64,000 nucleotides of DNA, taken from assembly GCF_000244975.1 (NCBI RefSeq), contig NZ_CM001440.1, positions 1,787,538 to 1,851,537 on the forward strand, in the 5' to 3' direction. Positions 1-9,477 of the stretch are shown piece after piece. Within the stretch, counting starts at the first letter, position 1. Each line of letters opens with the position of its first letter. Position numbers and translations under genes: made by a program. Origin of the DNA: Saccharomonospora cyanea NA-134 (GTDB lineage Bacteria; Actinomycetota; Actinomycetes; Mycobacteriales; Pseudonocardiaceae). The notes beneath the pieces were generated by a model, which worked only from the letters and a program-made list of their open reading frames with translations, did no database searches and was not told the DNA's origin.

Positions 1-2331
1 CGCGAAGTCCGCGTACTGCACGGGGAGCGGGGCCAGTGCGGGCGGGCGCCCCGCCGACCGGGCCGCCAGGATCTCCCGCAGGTCCCGTTCCAGCACGGCC
101 GACGACCAACCGTCACAGACGATGTGGTGCATGGCCAGCACCAGGACGGCCTCCCCGGCCTCCGGCCGGTACAGCAGCGCCCTCACGGGCGGGCCGGTGC
201 GGAGGTCGAAGCCCTGGTCGAGCCAGGCGTCGAGGTCGGTGACGAAGTCGTCGTGCGCGCCTGTCGCGGTGGTGAGCTCGCAGCCCGAGGGCGGATCGAC
301 GAGCTGCACCGGCTCGTCGCCGCGCAGGACGAACCGGGTGCGCAGCGACTCGTGCCGGGACACGAGCGCGTCGAGCGCCGCCTGGACGTCGGCGACGGCG
401 ACACCACGGTCGATGCGCACGAACAGGGCCGAGATCCACTCGCGACTGCGCGGGTTCATCCTGTCGAGCAACCAGATCCGGCGCTGACCGGACGACAGGG
501 GCAGGCCACCGTCGCGCGGTACGGGGCGGATGGTCTCGTCGGCGCGGCGGGCCGTGCCGAGCAGCTTCGCCTGGGCGGCGAGGGTCGTCGCCGAGAGCAG
601 GGAACGGAGATCGATCTCGGTACCGCTGGCCTTGCGCAGGCGGTTGGCCAGCCGGGTGAACTGCAGGGACGAACCGCCGAGTACGAAGAAGTCGTCGTCG
701 TGACGGATCTCGTCGATCTTGAGCAGCTCCCGCCACACCTCCGCGACGAGCGCTTCCTCCGCGCTGTCCGGGCGCGTGGGGGAGGGTGCGCGCTGGTCCG
801 GTGCGGGCAGCGCGGACCTGTCGATCTTCCCGCTGCTGGTGGTGGGGAAGGCGGTGAGTCCGATGAACGCCGAGGGCAGGTGGGTCTCGGGGAGGTGTTC
901 GGCGAGGAAGTCCCGCAGCCCGGCCGGGACCTCGCCGTCGGACGTGCGGACGTAGGCGGCGAGCCGGGTGCCGCCCTCGGCCGACGGATACCCGAGGACG
1001 ACAGCCCCGCCCAGTCCGGGATGCGCGGCCAGCGCGGCCTCGACCTCGCCCGGTTCGATCCGGACACCGTTGACCTTCACCTGGTGGTCGCGCCTGCCGA
1101 GGTAGGTCAGGACACCGTCGGGCTCCACGCGGACCATGTCCCCGGTGCGGTAGAGCCGCTCGCCCGACGTGCTCGTCGGGTCGGGAACGAAACGTTCGGC
1201 CGTGAGGTCGGGACGTCCCAGGTAGCCTCGCGCGAGACCTGTCCCGCCCGCGTGCAGCTCACCCTGCTCGCCCGCCTCGACGGGACGCCCACTCGGGTCC
1301 AGAACGAGGGCGCGAAGGCCGTCGATCGGGCGTCCGATCGGTACCGGCCCCGAGCGTTGGGCGGGGTCGAAGCGGTGGGCCGTGACGTCGATCGAGCACT
1401 CGGTCGGTCCGTAGGTGTTCCACACCCCGATCGCCGACGGGTCCGGCAGCCTGTTCAAAAACTGGTGCACCAACTCGGCGTGCAGCTGTTCCCCCGCGGA
1501 GAACAACAGACGTAGCGCGTGGCACTCGGCCAGCGCGGGTTCCTCCACGAGAACGCGCAGTAGTGAGGGCACGACCTGCAGCACGGTGATGTCGCGTTCG
1601 GCCAGGCAGCCTGCGAGCACGGCGGGGTCACGTTCGGCCCCGACGGGGGCCAGCACGACCGTCGCACCGCACACCAGTGGAGCGAAGACCTCCCAGATGG
1701 ACGCGTCGAACGTCAGCGCGGTCTTCTGCAACACCCGGTCGCCGGGGCCGAGCCCGTGGGTGCGTACCACCCAGTCGATCCGGTTCCCGATACCCGCGTG
1801 GGGCACGACCACGCCCTTCGGCGTGCCGGTCGAGCCGGAGGTGTGGAGCACGTAGGCCGCCGCGTCGGGGTCGATCACCGGTCCGGGGTCGTCGGAGGGC
1901 TGTCCGGCGGCCACGGAGAGGTCGCGGTCGAGGACCACTGTGCGCACCCCCGCCACGGCGACGGCGTCGTGGGTGATCGTCTGGGTGAGCACCAGCCGGG
2001 GCGCCGCGGACCGGGCCACGGACACGAGGCGGCCACCCGGATGCCCCGGGTCGAGGGGCAGGTAGGCGGCGCCGGCACGCCACACCGCCAGCAGCGCCAC
2101 CACCAGGGTCACGCTCCGGTGCAGACAGACCCCGACGACGCTGTCCGGTTCCCCGGCGAGCGCCTCGCCCACCCCGTGGGCGCGCAGCAGGTGAGCGAGG
2201 CGGTTCGCGCGCGCGTCCAGTTCGGCGTACGTCAGTGAACCGGCGTCGTCGATCACGGCGATCGCGTCGGGCGTGCGTGCGGCCTGCTCGGCGACCAACC
2301 GGGGCAGCGACGTCTCGGCCAGGTGTTCCAC
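1..2331 (-). CDS. Nonribosomal peptide synthetase, A-PCP-C... (partial, runs off left edge)
   Basis: The reading frame stays open from a GTG at 2331 to the window edge (777 codons), so the C-terminus is missing. A GAGGAG ribosome site lies 8 bases before the GTG. The protein starts directly with an adenylation domain: A3 TSGSTGTPKG near residue 160, A5 NTYGPTE, A7 YRTGD, A8 GRRDHQVKVNGVRIEPGE. A carrier domain follows with LGGSS near residue 555, then a condensation domain with MHHIVCDGWS near residue 731. Aligned by eye to GrsA-Phe, the specificity residues read D-A-W-Q-F-A-T-I-D plus Lys, closest in my memory to Gln/Glu-type codes (uncertain). There is no C domain before the A domain; the preceding synthetase ends in a spare C domain, so one module is probably split between the two proteins. 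An oxygenase gene sits between them, 61 bases upstream. Confidence 0.93.
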   Translation of the reverse strand, partial: MEHLAETSLPRLVAEQAARTPDAIAVIDDAGSLTYAELDARANRLAHLLRAHGVGEALAGEPDSVVGVCLHRSVTLVVALLAVWRAGAAYLPLDPGHPGGRLVSVARSAAPRLVLTQTITHDAVAVAGVRTVVLDRDLSVAAGQPSDDPGPVIDPDAAAYVLHTSGSTGTPKGVVVPHAGIGNRIDWVVRTHGLGPGDRVLQKTALTFDASIWEVFAPLVCGATVVLAPVGAERDPAVLAGCLAERDITVLQVVPSLLRVLVEEPALAECHALRLLFSAGEQLHAELVHQFLNRLPDPSAIGVWNTYGPTECSIDVTAHRFDPAQRSGPVPIGRPIDGLRALVLDPSGRPVEAGEQGELHAGGTGLARGYLGRPDLTAERFVPDPTSTSGERLYRTGDMVRVEPDGVLTYLGRRDHQVKVNGVRIEPGEVEAALAAHPGLGGAVVLGYPSAEGGTRLAAYVRTSDGEVPAGLRDFLAEHLPETHLPSAFIGLTAFPTTSSGKIDRSALPAPDQRAPSPTRPDSAEEALVAEVWRELLKIDEIRHDDDFFVLGGSSLQFTRLANRLRKASGTEIDLRSLLSATTLAAQAKLLGTARRADETIRPVPRDGGLPLSSGQRRIWLLDRMNPRSREWISALFVRIDRGVAVADVQAALDALVSRHESLRTRFVLRGDEPVQLVDPPSGCELTTATGAHDDFVTDLDAWLDQGFDLRTGPPVRALLYRPEAGEAVLVLAMHHIVCDGWSSAVLERDLREILAARSAGRPPALAPLPVQYADFA

Positions 2332-2392
2332 GGGACTTCTCCTCGTCGAATCGGTGGTGGCTTCCGTGGTGGAGGTGCCGCGGGCGGTGTTC

Positions 2393-3349
2393 TCAGTCCA
2401 GGACATGGCCGTCGCGCGACCGGAAGGCCCGGGAGCGGCGGTGATCGAGGTGGACGAACGTGCGGTACAACCAGCGGTCCTCGCCGTCGTATCTGGGCGT
2501 GAACAGGGTCCGTCCGTGCAGGGCGACCCGGTTGTCCACAAGGGCGAGATCACCGGGTTCGAGCACCAGCGTCTCGGTGACGGCGGTCAGCGCGTCACGA
2601 AGGATCTCCAGCGCGTCCTTGGCGGGGACGTCGCATCCGTGCGTGGCGTGGAAGTCCACGCGGATGTCGGGGTCGTCCGGATGCCCCGTCAACACGGCGT
2701 GCCGGGGAGCCGCTGCGCTGCCGCCGCCGAACGAGGGCGGTGCGTCGGTGACGAACCGCGGCTCGCCCAGCACGGTGCGCACGTCGCCGGGCAGCGTGTC
2801 GACGGCCCGGCGAACGCACGCTATCTGGAGCCCCGCGACGCGTTCGTGGTCGCTGCGCACACACAGCAGGCCCACGTAGTCCGGCCGATGTGGATGGAAG
2901 GCGTTCTCGATGTGCATCTCCAGCCGGGTCGACCCGGCGTTGCTCTGCTGGGCCTCCTGCCCCGGTACCGGCACGACGTTCTGCACGAGCGCGCCCGACT
3001 TCTCGTTTCGGTAGGCGATCAGGTCCCCGAGTTGCATCGACACCATGCCGATCAGGGCGGCACCCGTGGTGGCGTCCCGCTCCACCGATCCCGGGTCGGC
3101 GGGTGTGGGACGGTCGACCACGACGGGCAGGTTGCGGACGAGGAGACTGCCGTGGTCGCCGGGATCGTTGCGGAACTCCGCCAGTCGCCGCCGCAGCCGC
3201 GAGGGCAGTTCGGCCGACGAGCCCCGGCACGCGTGGAGCCAGTCCGGCGCGTCCACCAGGCGGGGCTCGACCTGGGTGAGCTGCTCCGTGGTGGCGCGCG
3301 CCTGCCTGTTCTCGTCGTCGGTGAGAACGAAGGTCGTGTCGTTGTTCAT
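2393..3349 (-). CDS. Fe(II)/2-oxoglutarate amino acid beta-hydroxylase (AsnO/VioC/clavaminate synthase-like)
   Basis: 318 aa. The core resembles the clavaminate synthase family, which includes AsnO and VioC: an HxE iron pair in LEMHIENAFHPHRPDYVG (His146, Glu148), a distal His near 278 in VALHGRTLF, and a 2-oxoglutarate-binding Arg near 296 in WLYRTFV. Members hydroxylate the beta-carbon of an amino acid, either free or carrier-bound, for nonribosomal peptides. The ATG overlaps the stop of the upstream synthetase (ATGA), so the two are translationally coupled, and the next synthetase starts 61 bases downstream. Its job is therefore most likely to make a beta-hydroxy amino acid for this peptide. 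The substrate cannot be read from sequence; the residue selected by the neighbouring A domain (Gln/Glu-like code) or another polar amino acid is the best guess. Confidence 0.88.
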   Translation of the reverse strand: MNNDTTFVLTDDENRQARATTEQLTQVEPRLVDAPDWLHACRGSSAELPSRLRRRLAEFRNDPGDHGSLLVRNLPVVVDRPTPADPGSVERDATTGAALIGMVSMQLGDLIAYRNEKSGALVQNVVPVPGQEAQQSNAGSTRLEMHIENAFHPHRPDYVGLLCVRSDHERVAGLQIACVRRAVDTLPGDVRTVLGEPRFVTDAPPSFGGGSAAAPRHAVLTGHPDDPDIRVDFHATHGCDVPAKDALEILRDALTAVTETLVLEPGDLALVDNRVALHGRTLFTPRYDGEDRWLYRTFVHLDHRRSRAFRSRDGHVLD

Positions 3350-6300
3350 GGCTGTTCGCTCCTGGTACGGCGGCGGTGGTCGGAGTACGGGGCGGGCAGT
3401 GGCGGGAGGTCGGCGCCGAGCGTGTTCACGGTGCGGGCCCCCGGTCCCGTGCGGGGAGCGTCGGCGACGGCGGTGAGCAGCGCGACGACGGCTTCGGCGA
3501 TCCGGTGCGCCTGCGCGGCGCCGAACACGTCCGGGCGATAGCCCAGGCGGATCTCGATGACGTCGCCGGGGATGACGGCGAGCCGGATCGGATAGTGCGT
3601 CTGGTCCACGAGTTCGTAGCCCGCCAGGCGGAGTTCACCGAGCGCGGCGTTCCAGGACGACGAGTCGAACGGGTAGTTCACGATCAGCGTCGTGGTGTCG
3701 AAGAGCGAGCGGTGGGTGCGACCCGCCGGTGACTGTCGTTGGATGTCGGCAAGAGGCAGATGGTGGTGGGCGGAGAGCTCGGCCTGTTCGGCCTGCAACG
3801 TCCGCGCCGCGCTCCACACCGGTTCGGTCGCCAGTTCGGTGGCACGCACCCTGACCGGCACGGTGTTGGTCAGCATCCCCACCGTGCGGTCGATGCCGTC
3901 CAGCTCCGGTGGCCTGCCGGACACCGAGGTCCCGAACACCACGTCACCGTCTCCGGTCAGGCGGGCCAGCGCCACCGCCCACGTGAGCTGGACCAGCGAC
4001 GTCAGGGTGACGCCCTCGGTGCGGGCCGTGTCGGTGAGGGACTCCGACACCCTCTCGGGCAGGGTCGCTGTCACCTGCTCGTGACAGACCTGCACGTCGG
4101 TGGTCAGGTGCGGGGCGACCAGTGTCGGCGCCCGGAGCCCTTCCAGGTGTCGTGCCCACGCCTCCAGCGACCGGCGCCGATCCCGCCCGGCGAGCCAGGC
4201 GAGGTACGTGCGGAACGCGGGCGCGGGCGGCAGGAGCGCGTCGTGCCCGTGCGTGTAGAACGTGAACAACTCGCGCAGGACGATGGATGTCGACCAGCCG
4301 TCCCAAAGGATGTGGTGCATGGTCACGGCCAGCTGGTGGCGGTTCTCGTCGAGTGTGACGAGCTGGAACCGTGCCAGCGGCGGGTCGTCCAACTCGAACC
4401 GGGTCAGCCGGTCGCGGTCGGCCAGCTCCGCGGCCGCCTTCGTGCCCGCCTCCGGGGACAGGTGCGACACGTCGTGTGCGCTCCAGCGCACCGTGACCCC
4501 GGAATCGATCACCTGTACCGGCTCGGTGACGTCCTCGTAGCGGAAACCCGCCCGCAGGTTCGGGTGGCGGCGCAGCAGCAGCTCGGCCGCCCCGCGCATC
4601 CGGTCGGCGTCCACCGCGCCTTCGAGGGTGACCCGGATCTGTGTCCCGTAGGCGTCCACGGTGTCGGCCGTCACGAGGTTGTGGAGCAGGAAGGCACCCT
4701 GCAGCGGGGACAGCGGCAGGACGTCGAGGACACCGGGATGGTCGGCGTGGATCGCGTCCAGCTCCTCCTGGTCCAGGCTCGTCAGGGGAACGTCCGACGG
4801 CGTGATCCCCCCGGCCCCAGGGTGTCGGGCGTGCTCGGCCAGGCCCGTGAGCGCGTCCCGCCACAGTACGAGGATGGTGTCCACCTCGTCGTGGTCCAGC
4901 ACGCCTGCGGGCCACTCGGCAAGCAGGGTCAGTTCGGGGCCACCCGACCGGTCGTACGCGATCGCGTTGAGTTCGAGAGCGTGCGGCATGGCCATGCGCT
5001 CGTCGGCATCGCCCGCGAAGGCCTCGTCCCCGACCAGGGACCAGTCGTGGGGCTCCGCCGTGGACAGCCGACCGAGGTAGTTGAACGCCACGTCCGGAGC
5101 GGACAGCGGCGCGAGCTCGGACGCCGTGGCCGGGTTGAGGTGGCGCAGCAACCCGAACCCGGTCCCGTGGTCCGGCACGGCACGCAGCTGCTCCTTCACC
5201 CGCTTCAACGCCGTGCCCGCGCCGTGACCGCCATTGCGGGCGTCACCGAAGTCCACTGTGCCCGGATCCAGGACGACCGGGAACAGCGTCGTGAACCAGC
5301 CCACCGTGCGGTCGAGGTCGGCGGTCACGCCGACCTCCCGCCGTCCGTGGCGTTCCACGTCGATCGGGAGGCTGTCGGCCGGTGCGAGGCCACGCTGCCG
5401 GGCGTGCTCCCGCAGCGCCAGGGCGAGGCCGGTGAGCAGCACGTCCTCCGGGTTCGCCCGGTACTCGGCGGGCAGCGTGGTGAGCAGCGGCTCGGTCACC
5501 GAGGAAGGCAGGACCAGCCTGCTGTGTGCCGCCGTCGAGAACGTGTCCACGTCCGGATCCAGCGCCCGACGGCCGAGGCGGAAGCCGGGAGTGGACAGGG
5601 CGCGCTCCCAGTGCTCGCGCTGCCGCACCCAGCGGTCGTCGGTGGCGGCGTCGGTCAGCGCGAGGGCCCACTCCCGCAGCGACGTTCCCACGGGTGGCAA
5701 CGTCACCGGGTGGTTCCGGGAGACGGCGGCCCAGGCCGTCGCCAGGTCGTCGAGGAGGATGCGCCAGGACACCCCGTCGACGGACAGGTGGTGGGCCACC
5801 AGCAGCAGCCGTCCGGGACGGTCCGCTCCCGTGTCGAACCACACCGCCCGCAGTGGACGGCCGTCGGCCGCCGACAGCGACGCCACCGCCTCGGCACGCA
5901 GCCTGGCCGTCTCCCGCGTGAGCTGCTCGTCGTCGAGGCGTGAGGCGGCGACGCGGGTGAGGAGTTCGGACACCTCCACGCCGCCCGGTGGATCGACGTG
6001 CAGCGCAGGGCCCGGCACGAGTCGGCACCGCAACGCGTCGTGGTGGTCCACGAGCGCGGTCAGGACCTCGACCAGCGTGTCCGAATCGGCACCGGCCGGG
6101 GTGTTGACGACCACCGACTGATGGAAGCGGTCGACCTCGGGACCCAGGTCGAGCGCCCATCGCACGATCGGTGTCGCGGGCATGGTCCCGGTCGCGGGAA
6201 CACCGGCACCGGCGGTGGATTCGCCGGTGTTCGGTCGCTGCGCCAGTGCGGCGGCGAGACCGGCCACGGTGGGGTTGGTGAAGAGGTCCCGCGAGGTGAG

Positions 6301-9300
6301 GTCGAACCCCTCGCGCCGGGCCCGCGACACCAGCTGCAACGCGACGATGCTGTCGCCCCCGAGGTCGAAGAACGAGTCGTCGACGCCCACCGTGGTGCCG
6401 CCGAGGACCTCGCTGAACAGCGCGCACAACCGTCGCTGCCGCTCCGTCGCCGGGGCGGACGACGCGGGGGAGGCAGCGGACTCGGAGGGAGCGGGCAGAG
6501 CCCGGCGGTCGACCTTGCCGCTCGGTGTCAGCGGGAACGCGTCGAGCACGTCCAGCGTCGCCGGAACCAGGAAGTCGGGCAGGGTTCGCCGCAGGCCGGC
6601 CAGCAACGCGCCCGCGTCCGGCCGGTGGCCCTCGGCGGGAACGACGTAGGCCGCGAGCCTGCGCGTGCCCGCGCTGGTGTCGCGAGTGGTGACCGCGGCC
6701 GCGCGGACGCTCGGATCGCGTGCCAGCGCCGACTCGATCTCGCCCGGTTCGATCCGGATCCCCCGGATCTTGAGCTGGTCGTCGGTGCGGCCGAGGTACT
6801 GGATCCGGCCGTCATCGGTGGTACGGGCCGTGTCGCCGGTGCGGTACATGCGCTCGCCGGGAGGCCCGAACGGACACGGCAGGAAGCGGTCCGCGGTCAG
6901 GGCCGCGCGGCCTAGGTAACCGCGGGCGACACCGGAACCGGCGATGTGGACCTCGCCCACCGCGCCGGGCGGGACGGGCTGCCCGTCGTGATCGAGCAGG
7001 TAGACGGCGACGTTGTCGATCGGCGAGCCGATGGTGACGAGGTCGTCGGCACGGAGCGTGCCGCCCGCGGCGGTGACCGTGACCTCCGTCGGGCCGTACA
7101 TGTTGAGCATCCGCCGCCCAGGAGCCCAGCGGCGGACCACCGCCGGGTCGATGGACTCGCCCCCGACCACCAGCACCTCGAGGTCGGGAAGCGGCTTCTC
7201 GGGGAAGCGGGCGAGCACGGCGGGCGGGAAGGCGGCGTGGGTGACGCGTTCGTCGTGCAGGGTCGCGACGAGTTCGTCGAGATCGCTCGTGCGGTTCTCC
7301 GGGGCCAGCACGAGCAGTGCTCCCGACACCAGTGCGGGCCAGATGTCGGCGACGGCGGCGTCGAACGACGGCGACACGAACTGGAACAGCCTCTTCCCCG
7401 GGCCCAGGCCCATGCGGTCCCGGTGGTCGAGTGCCAGGTTCGACAGCGACCGGTGGCTGACGACCACTCCCTTGGGGCGGCCGGTGGAGCCGGACGTGTA
7501 GATGACGTAGGCGGCCGAATCCAGGTCGGGCGCGGTGTGATCGAGAGGGGTCCGCTCGTCACCACCAGCCACGACGACGGGCACGTCCCCGGGAACGCCG
7601 AGTACCGACGTCTCCCGCGCGTCGGCCACGATCACGCAGCGCGGGGCGCTGTCGGCGAGCATGTCCGCGATCCGGTCCGGCGGGTAGGTCACGTCCACGG
7701 GCAGGTAACACCCGCCGGCTCGCAGCACCGCGACCAGCGACACCACCATGCTCACCGAACGCGGCAGCGCCACGGCGACGACGTCCTCGGGCCCTACGCC
7801 CGCCCGCACCAACCGGGTGGCCAGGCGAGCGGCGGCGTGGTCGAGCTGTGCGTAGCTCACCTCCTCGCCCGTCCGGCAGTCCCTGACGGCGAGCGCGTCG
7901 GGTGCCGACGCCGCGTGCTCGCGTATCGGGTCGAGCACACTGTGCTCGGGCCGGGTTCGCGCGGTGTGGGCACGTGCGTGGAGCAGCGCCGCACGCTCGT
8001 CGTCGTCGAGCAGGTCCACGGAGCCGAGCGCGCGGTCGGGGTGCTCCGCGACCGCGCGGACGAACCGGAGCCACCGCGCGAGGTGTTCCTTCGCGGTTTT
8101 CCGGTCGTGCAACCGAGGGTTGGCGTCGACCACGAAGGACAGCCCTGGTTCGACGTCGCCTCGGACGCCGAACTGGAGGTCGATCGCGGGGCCCGCGGCC
8201 AGGTTCGTGGCGATGCCGGTGGCCTCACCGAACGTCAGGGACCCGCCGTAGGGCATGAAGTTCAGCATGGGGCCGAGCAGACCACCCTCACCGGACACAC
8301 CGCCCAGCTCGCGGCACAACTCCTCGTGCCGGTAGCGCTCGTGCCGCTGCGCTGCCCGTAGCTCCGCCGTCACCTCGGGCAGGAGTTCGCGCAGGGACAT
8401 GCCGGGATCGACGGTCACCCGGACAGCCACCGTGCCCGACGCGGTTCCCGGCGTGTGCCGGGCCGCCACTCCTCGCCTGCCGCTCACCGGCAGCCCCAGC
8501 ACGACGTCGCGCCTGCCCGTCCTCCGGTACAGGAACGCCGTGGTGGCCGCGATGAGCAGCACCTGCCACGTGGTGCCGAGTTCCGTGGCGGCCTCGGCCA
8601 GCCGGCGGCCGTCGGAGCCGGGAGGTGTCAGGGTGTCCCGTAACCGGGCGTCGGGCGTCTCCACCGGCGGAGTGGACGAGATCCGCATCGGTTGTGGCCG
8701 GTCGGCGAAACGTCCCCTCCAGTACCGGCCGTCCACGACGAAGTCCTCGCTCGTGGTGTAGGACTCGTCCTCGTCGAGCAACGTGGTGAACGGTCGCAGC
8801 CGTGGGGCCTGCCTGGGCCGGTCCAGGAGCGACGACGAGTAGAGGTCGGCCAGGGTCGACTGGACCAGGTGCATGCTGTAGGCGTCGGTCGCCAGGTGGT
8901 GCGTCCGCAGGTACAGCAGGTGCCGTTCCGGAGCCACCCGCAACAGCGCGAACGCCGACAGGGGACCCTCGACCATGTCGATCGGGACGTCGAGGTCCCG
9001 CCGCATCCAGGACAGGGCGGCCGCGTCGGGATCGGGGCGGTCCCGCAGGTCGAGGACCGGCAGCTCGGCGATGCGGTCGTCGAGGACCTGCACCGGCTCG
9101 CCCGTCTCCGCGTCCTGCGGGGCGCGGACCAGGCGCAGGGCGTCGGCCTCCGCGCACAGGTTCTTCCAGGCCGCTTGGAGGACGTCCGGGTCGAGCGGTC
9201 CGGTCACCGTCACGTACTCGGCACACGTGTAACGTCGTCCGTCCGGATCGGACTGGTGTGCGAGCCAGATCTCCCGTTGCGCACGAGACAACGGAAGACG

Positions 9301-9357
9301 TGTTCGGCGACCTTCGGGCATGCCAGCTCCATCGTCCACACGGTCGTTCGCGGACAC
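3346..9357 (-). CDS. Nonribosomal peptide synthetase, C-A-PCP-E-C
   Basis: 2003 aa. Domains in order: condensation (about 20-450, HHLATDAYS near 152, where the usual HHxxxDG Gly is Ala); adenylation (about 470-970, YTSGSTGRPKG near 616, MYGPTEVT near 750); carrier (FFDLGGDSI, Ser near 1001); epimerisation (about 1030-1460, HHLSVDGVSWRIL near 1187, VGWFTTLFP, FNYLGR); and a second condensation domain (about 1530-1960, MHHILWDGWS near 1679). It should load one amino acid, convert it to the D form and condense it with the residue loaded by the next protein. Specificity residues read by eye are D-A-A-A-V-G-M-V-T; I do not assign a substrate. The N-terminal C domain means it accepts an upstream acyl or peptidyl group. 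No thioesterase is present. An alternative start is the ATG at 9321, which has a GGAG at good spacing. First gene of the minus-strand cluster seen here. Confidence 0.95.
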   Translation of the reverse strand: MSANDRVDDGAGMPEGRRTRLPLSRAQREIWLAHQSDPDGRRYTCAEYVTVTGPLDPDVLQAAWKNLCAEADALRLVRAPQDAETGEPVQVLDDRIAELPVLDLRDRPDPDAAALSWMRRDLDVPIDMVEGPLSAFALLRVAPERHLLYLRTHHLATDAYSMHLVQSTLADLYSSSLLDRPRQAPRLRPFTTLLDEDESYTTSEDFVVDGRYWRGRFADRPQPMRISSTPPVETPDARLRDTLTPPGSDGRRLAEAATELGTTWQVLLIAATTAFLYRRTGRRDVVLGLPVSGRRGVAARHTPGTASGTVAVRVTVDPGMSLRELLPEVTAELRAAQRHERYRHEELCRELGGVSGEGGLLGPMLNFMPYGGSLTFGEATGIATNLAAGPAIDLQFGVRGDVEPGLSFVVDANPRLHDRKTAKEHLARWLRFVRAVAEHPDRALGSVDLLDDDERAALLHARAHTARTRPEHSVLDPIREHAASAPDALAVRDCRTGEEVSYAQLDHAAARLATRLVRAGVGPEDVVAVALPRSVSMVVSLVAVLRAGGCYLPVDVTYPPDRIADMLADSAPRCVIVADARETSVLGVPGDVPVVVAGGDERTPLDHTAPDLDSAAYVIYTSGSTGRPKGVVVSHRSLSNLALDHRDRMGLGPGKRLFQFVSPSFDAAVADIWPALVSGALLVLAPENRTSDLDELVATLHDERVTHAAFPPAVLARFPEKPLPDLEVLVVGGESIDPAVVRRWAPGRRMLNMYGPTEVTVTAAGGTLRADDLVTIGSPIDNVAVYLLDHDGQPVPPGAVGEVHIAGSGVARGYLGRAALTADRFLPCPFGPPGERMYRTGDTARTTDDGRIQYLGRTDDQLKIRGIRIEPGEIESALARDPSVRAAAVTTRDTSAGTRRLAAYVVPAEGHRPDAGALLAGLRRTLPDFLVPATLDVLDAFPLTPSGKVDRRALPAPSESAASPASSAPATERQRRLCALFSEVLGGTTVGVDDSFFDLGGDSIVALQLVSRARREGFDLTSRDLFTNPTVAGLAAALAQRPNTGESTAGAGVPATGTMPATPIVRWALDLGPEVDRFHQSVVVNTPAGADSDTLVEVLTALVDHHDALRCRLVPGPALHVDPPGGVEVSELLTRVAASRLDDEQLTRETARLRAEAVASLSAADGRPLRAVWFDTGADRPGRLLLVAHHLSVDGVSWRILLDDLATAWAAVSRNHPVTLPPVGTSLREWALALTDAATDDRWVRQREHWERALSTPGFRLGRRALDPDVDTFSTAAHSRLVLPSSVTEPLLTTLPAEYRANPEDVLLTGLALALREHARQRGLAPADSLPIDVERHGRREVGVTADLDRTVGWFTTLFPVVLDPGTVDFGDARNGGHGAGTALKRVKEQLRAVPDHGTGFGLLRHLNPATASELAPLSAPDVAFNYLGRLSTAEPHDWSLVGDEAFAGDADERMAMPHALELNAIAYDRSGGPELTLLAEWPAGVLDHDEVDTILVLWRDALTGLAEHARHPGAGGITPSDVPLTSLDQEELDAIHADHPGVLDVLPLSPLQGAFLLHNLVTADTVDAYGTQIRVTLEGAVDADRMRGAAELLLRRHPNLRAGFRYEDVTEPVQVIDSGVTVRWSAHDVSHLSPEAGTKAAAELADRDRLTRFELDDPPLARFQLVTLDENRHQLAVTMHHILWDGWSTSIVLRELFTFYTHGHDALLPPAPAFRTYLAWLAGRDRRRSLEAWARHLEGLRAPTLVAPHLTTDVQVCHEQVTATLPERVSESLTDTARTEGVTLTSLVQLTWAVALARLTGDGDVVFGTSVSGRPPELDGIDRTVGMLTNTVPVRVRATELATEPVWSAARTLQAEQAELSAHHHLPLADIQRQSPAGRTHRSLFDTTTLIVNYPFDSSSWNAALGELRLAGYELVDQTHYPIRLAVIPGDVIEIRLGYRPDVFGAAQAHRIAEAVVALLTAVADAPRTGPGARTVNTLGADLPPLPAPYSDHRRRTRSEQP

Positions 9358-9477
9358 CGCCCCCGAGCCGCGGGCGGTGAGGTCGCCATCGTGTGTGCGG
9401 CGGCTATGCCGCGCCTATACCGGCTCCATGGGGGGTGAGTATGGGTCGCGTATAGCCGGGCACAGACCAATGGAGGC
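9358..9477. promoter_or_regulatory. Divergent promoter region, NRPS / asparaginase homologue
   Basis: 120-base spacer between divergent genes. It carries two similar blocks, GCGCCTATACCGGC (9411-9424) and GCGTATAGCCGGGC (9448-9461), each with a TATA core that could be a -10 element or a repeated regulator half-site. The second block is only about 20 bases from the ATG of the plus-strand gene, implying a very short leader. Function is inferred. Confidence 0.35.

Noticed and set aside
3739-5943. 734-codon plus-strand frame inside the NRPS gene
   Set aside because: Opposite strand of E and C domains whose motifs are clear; no ribosome site or recognisable domain.
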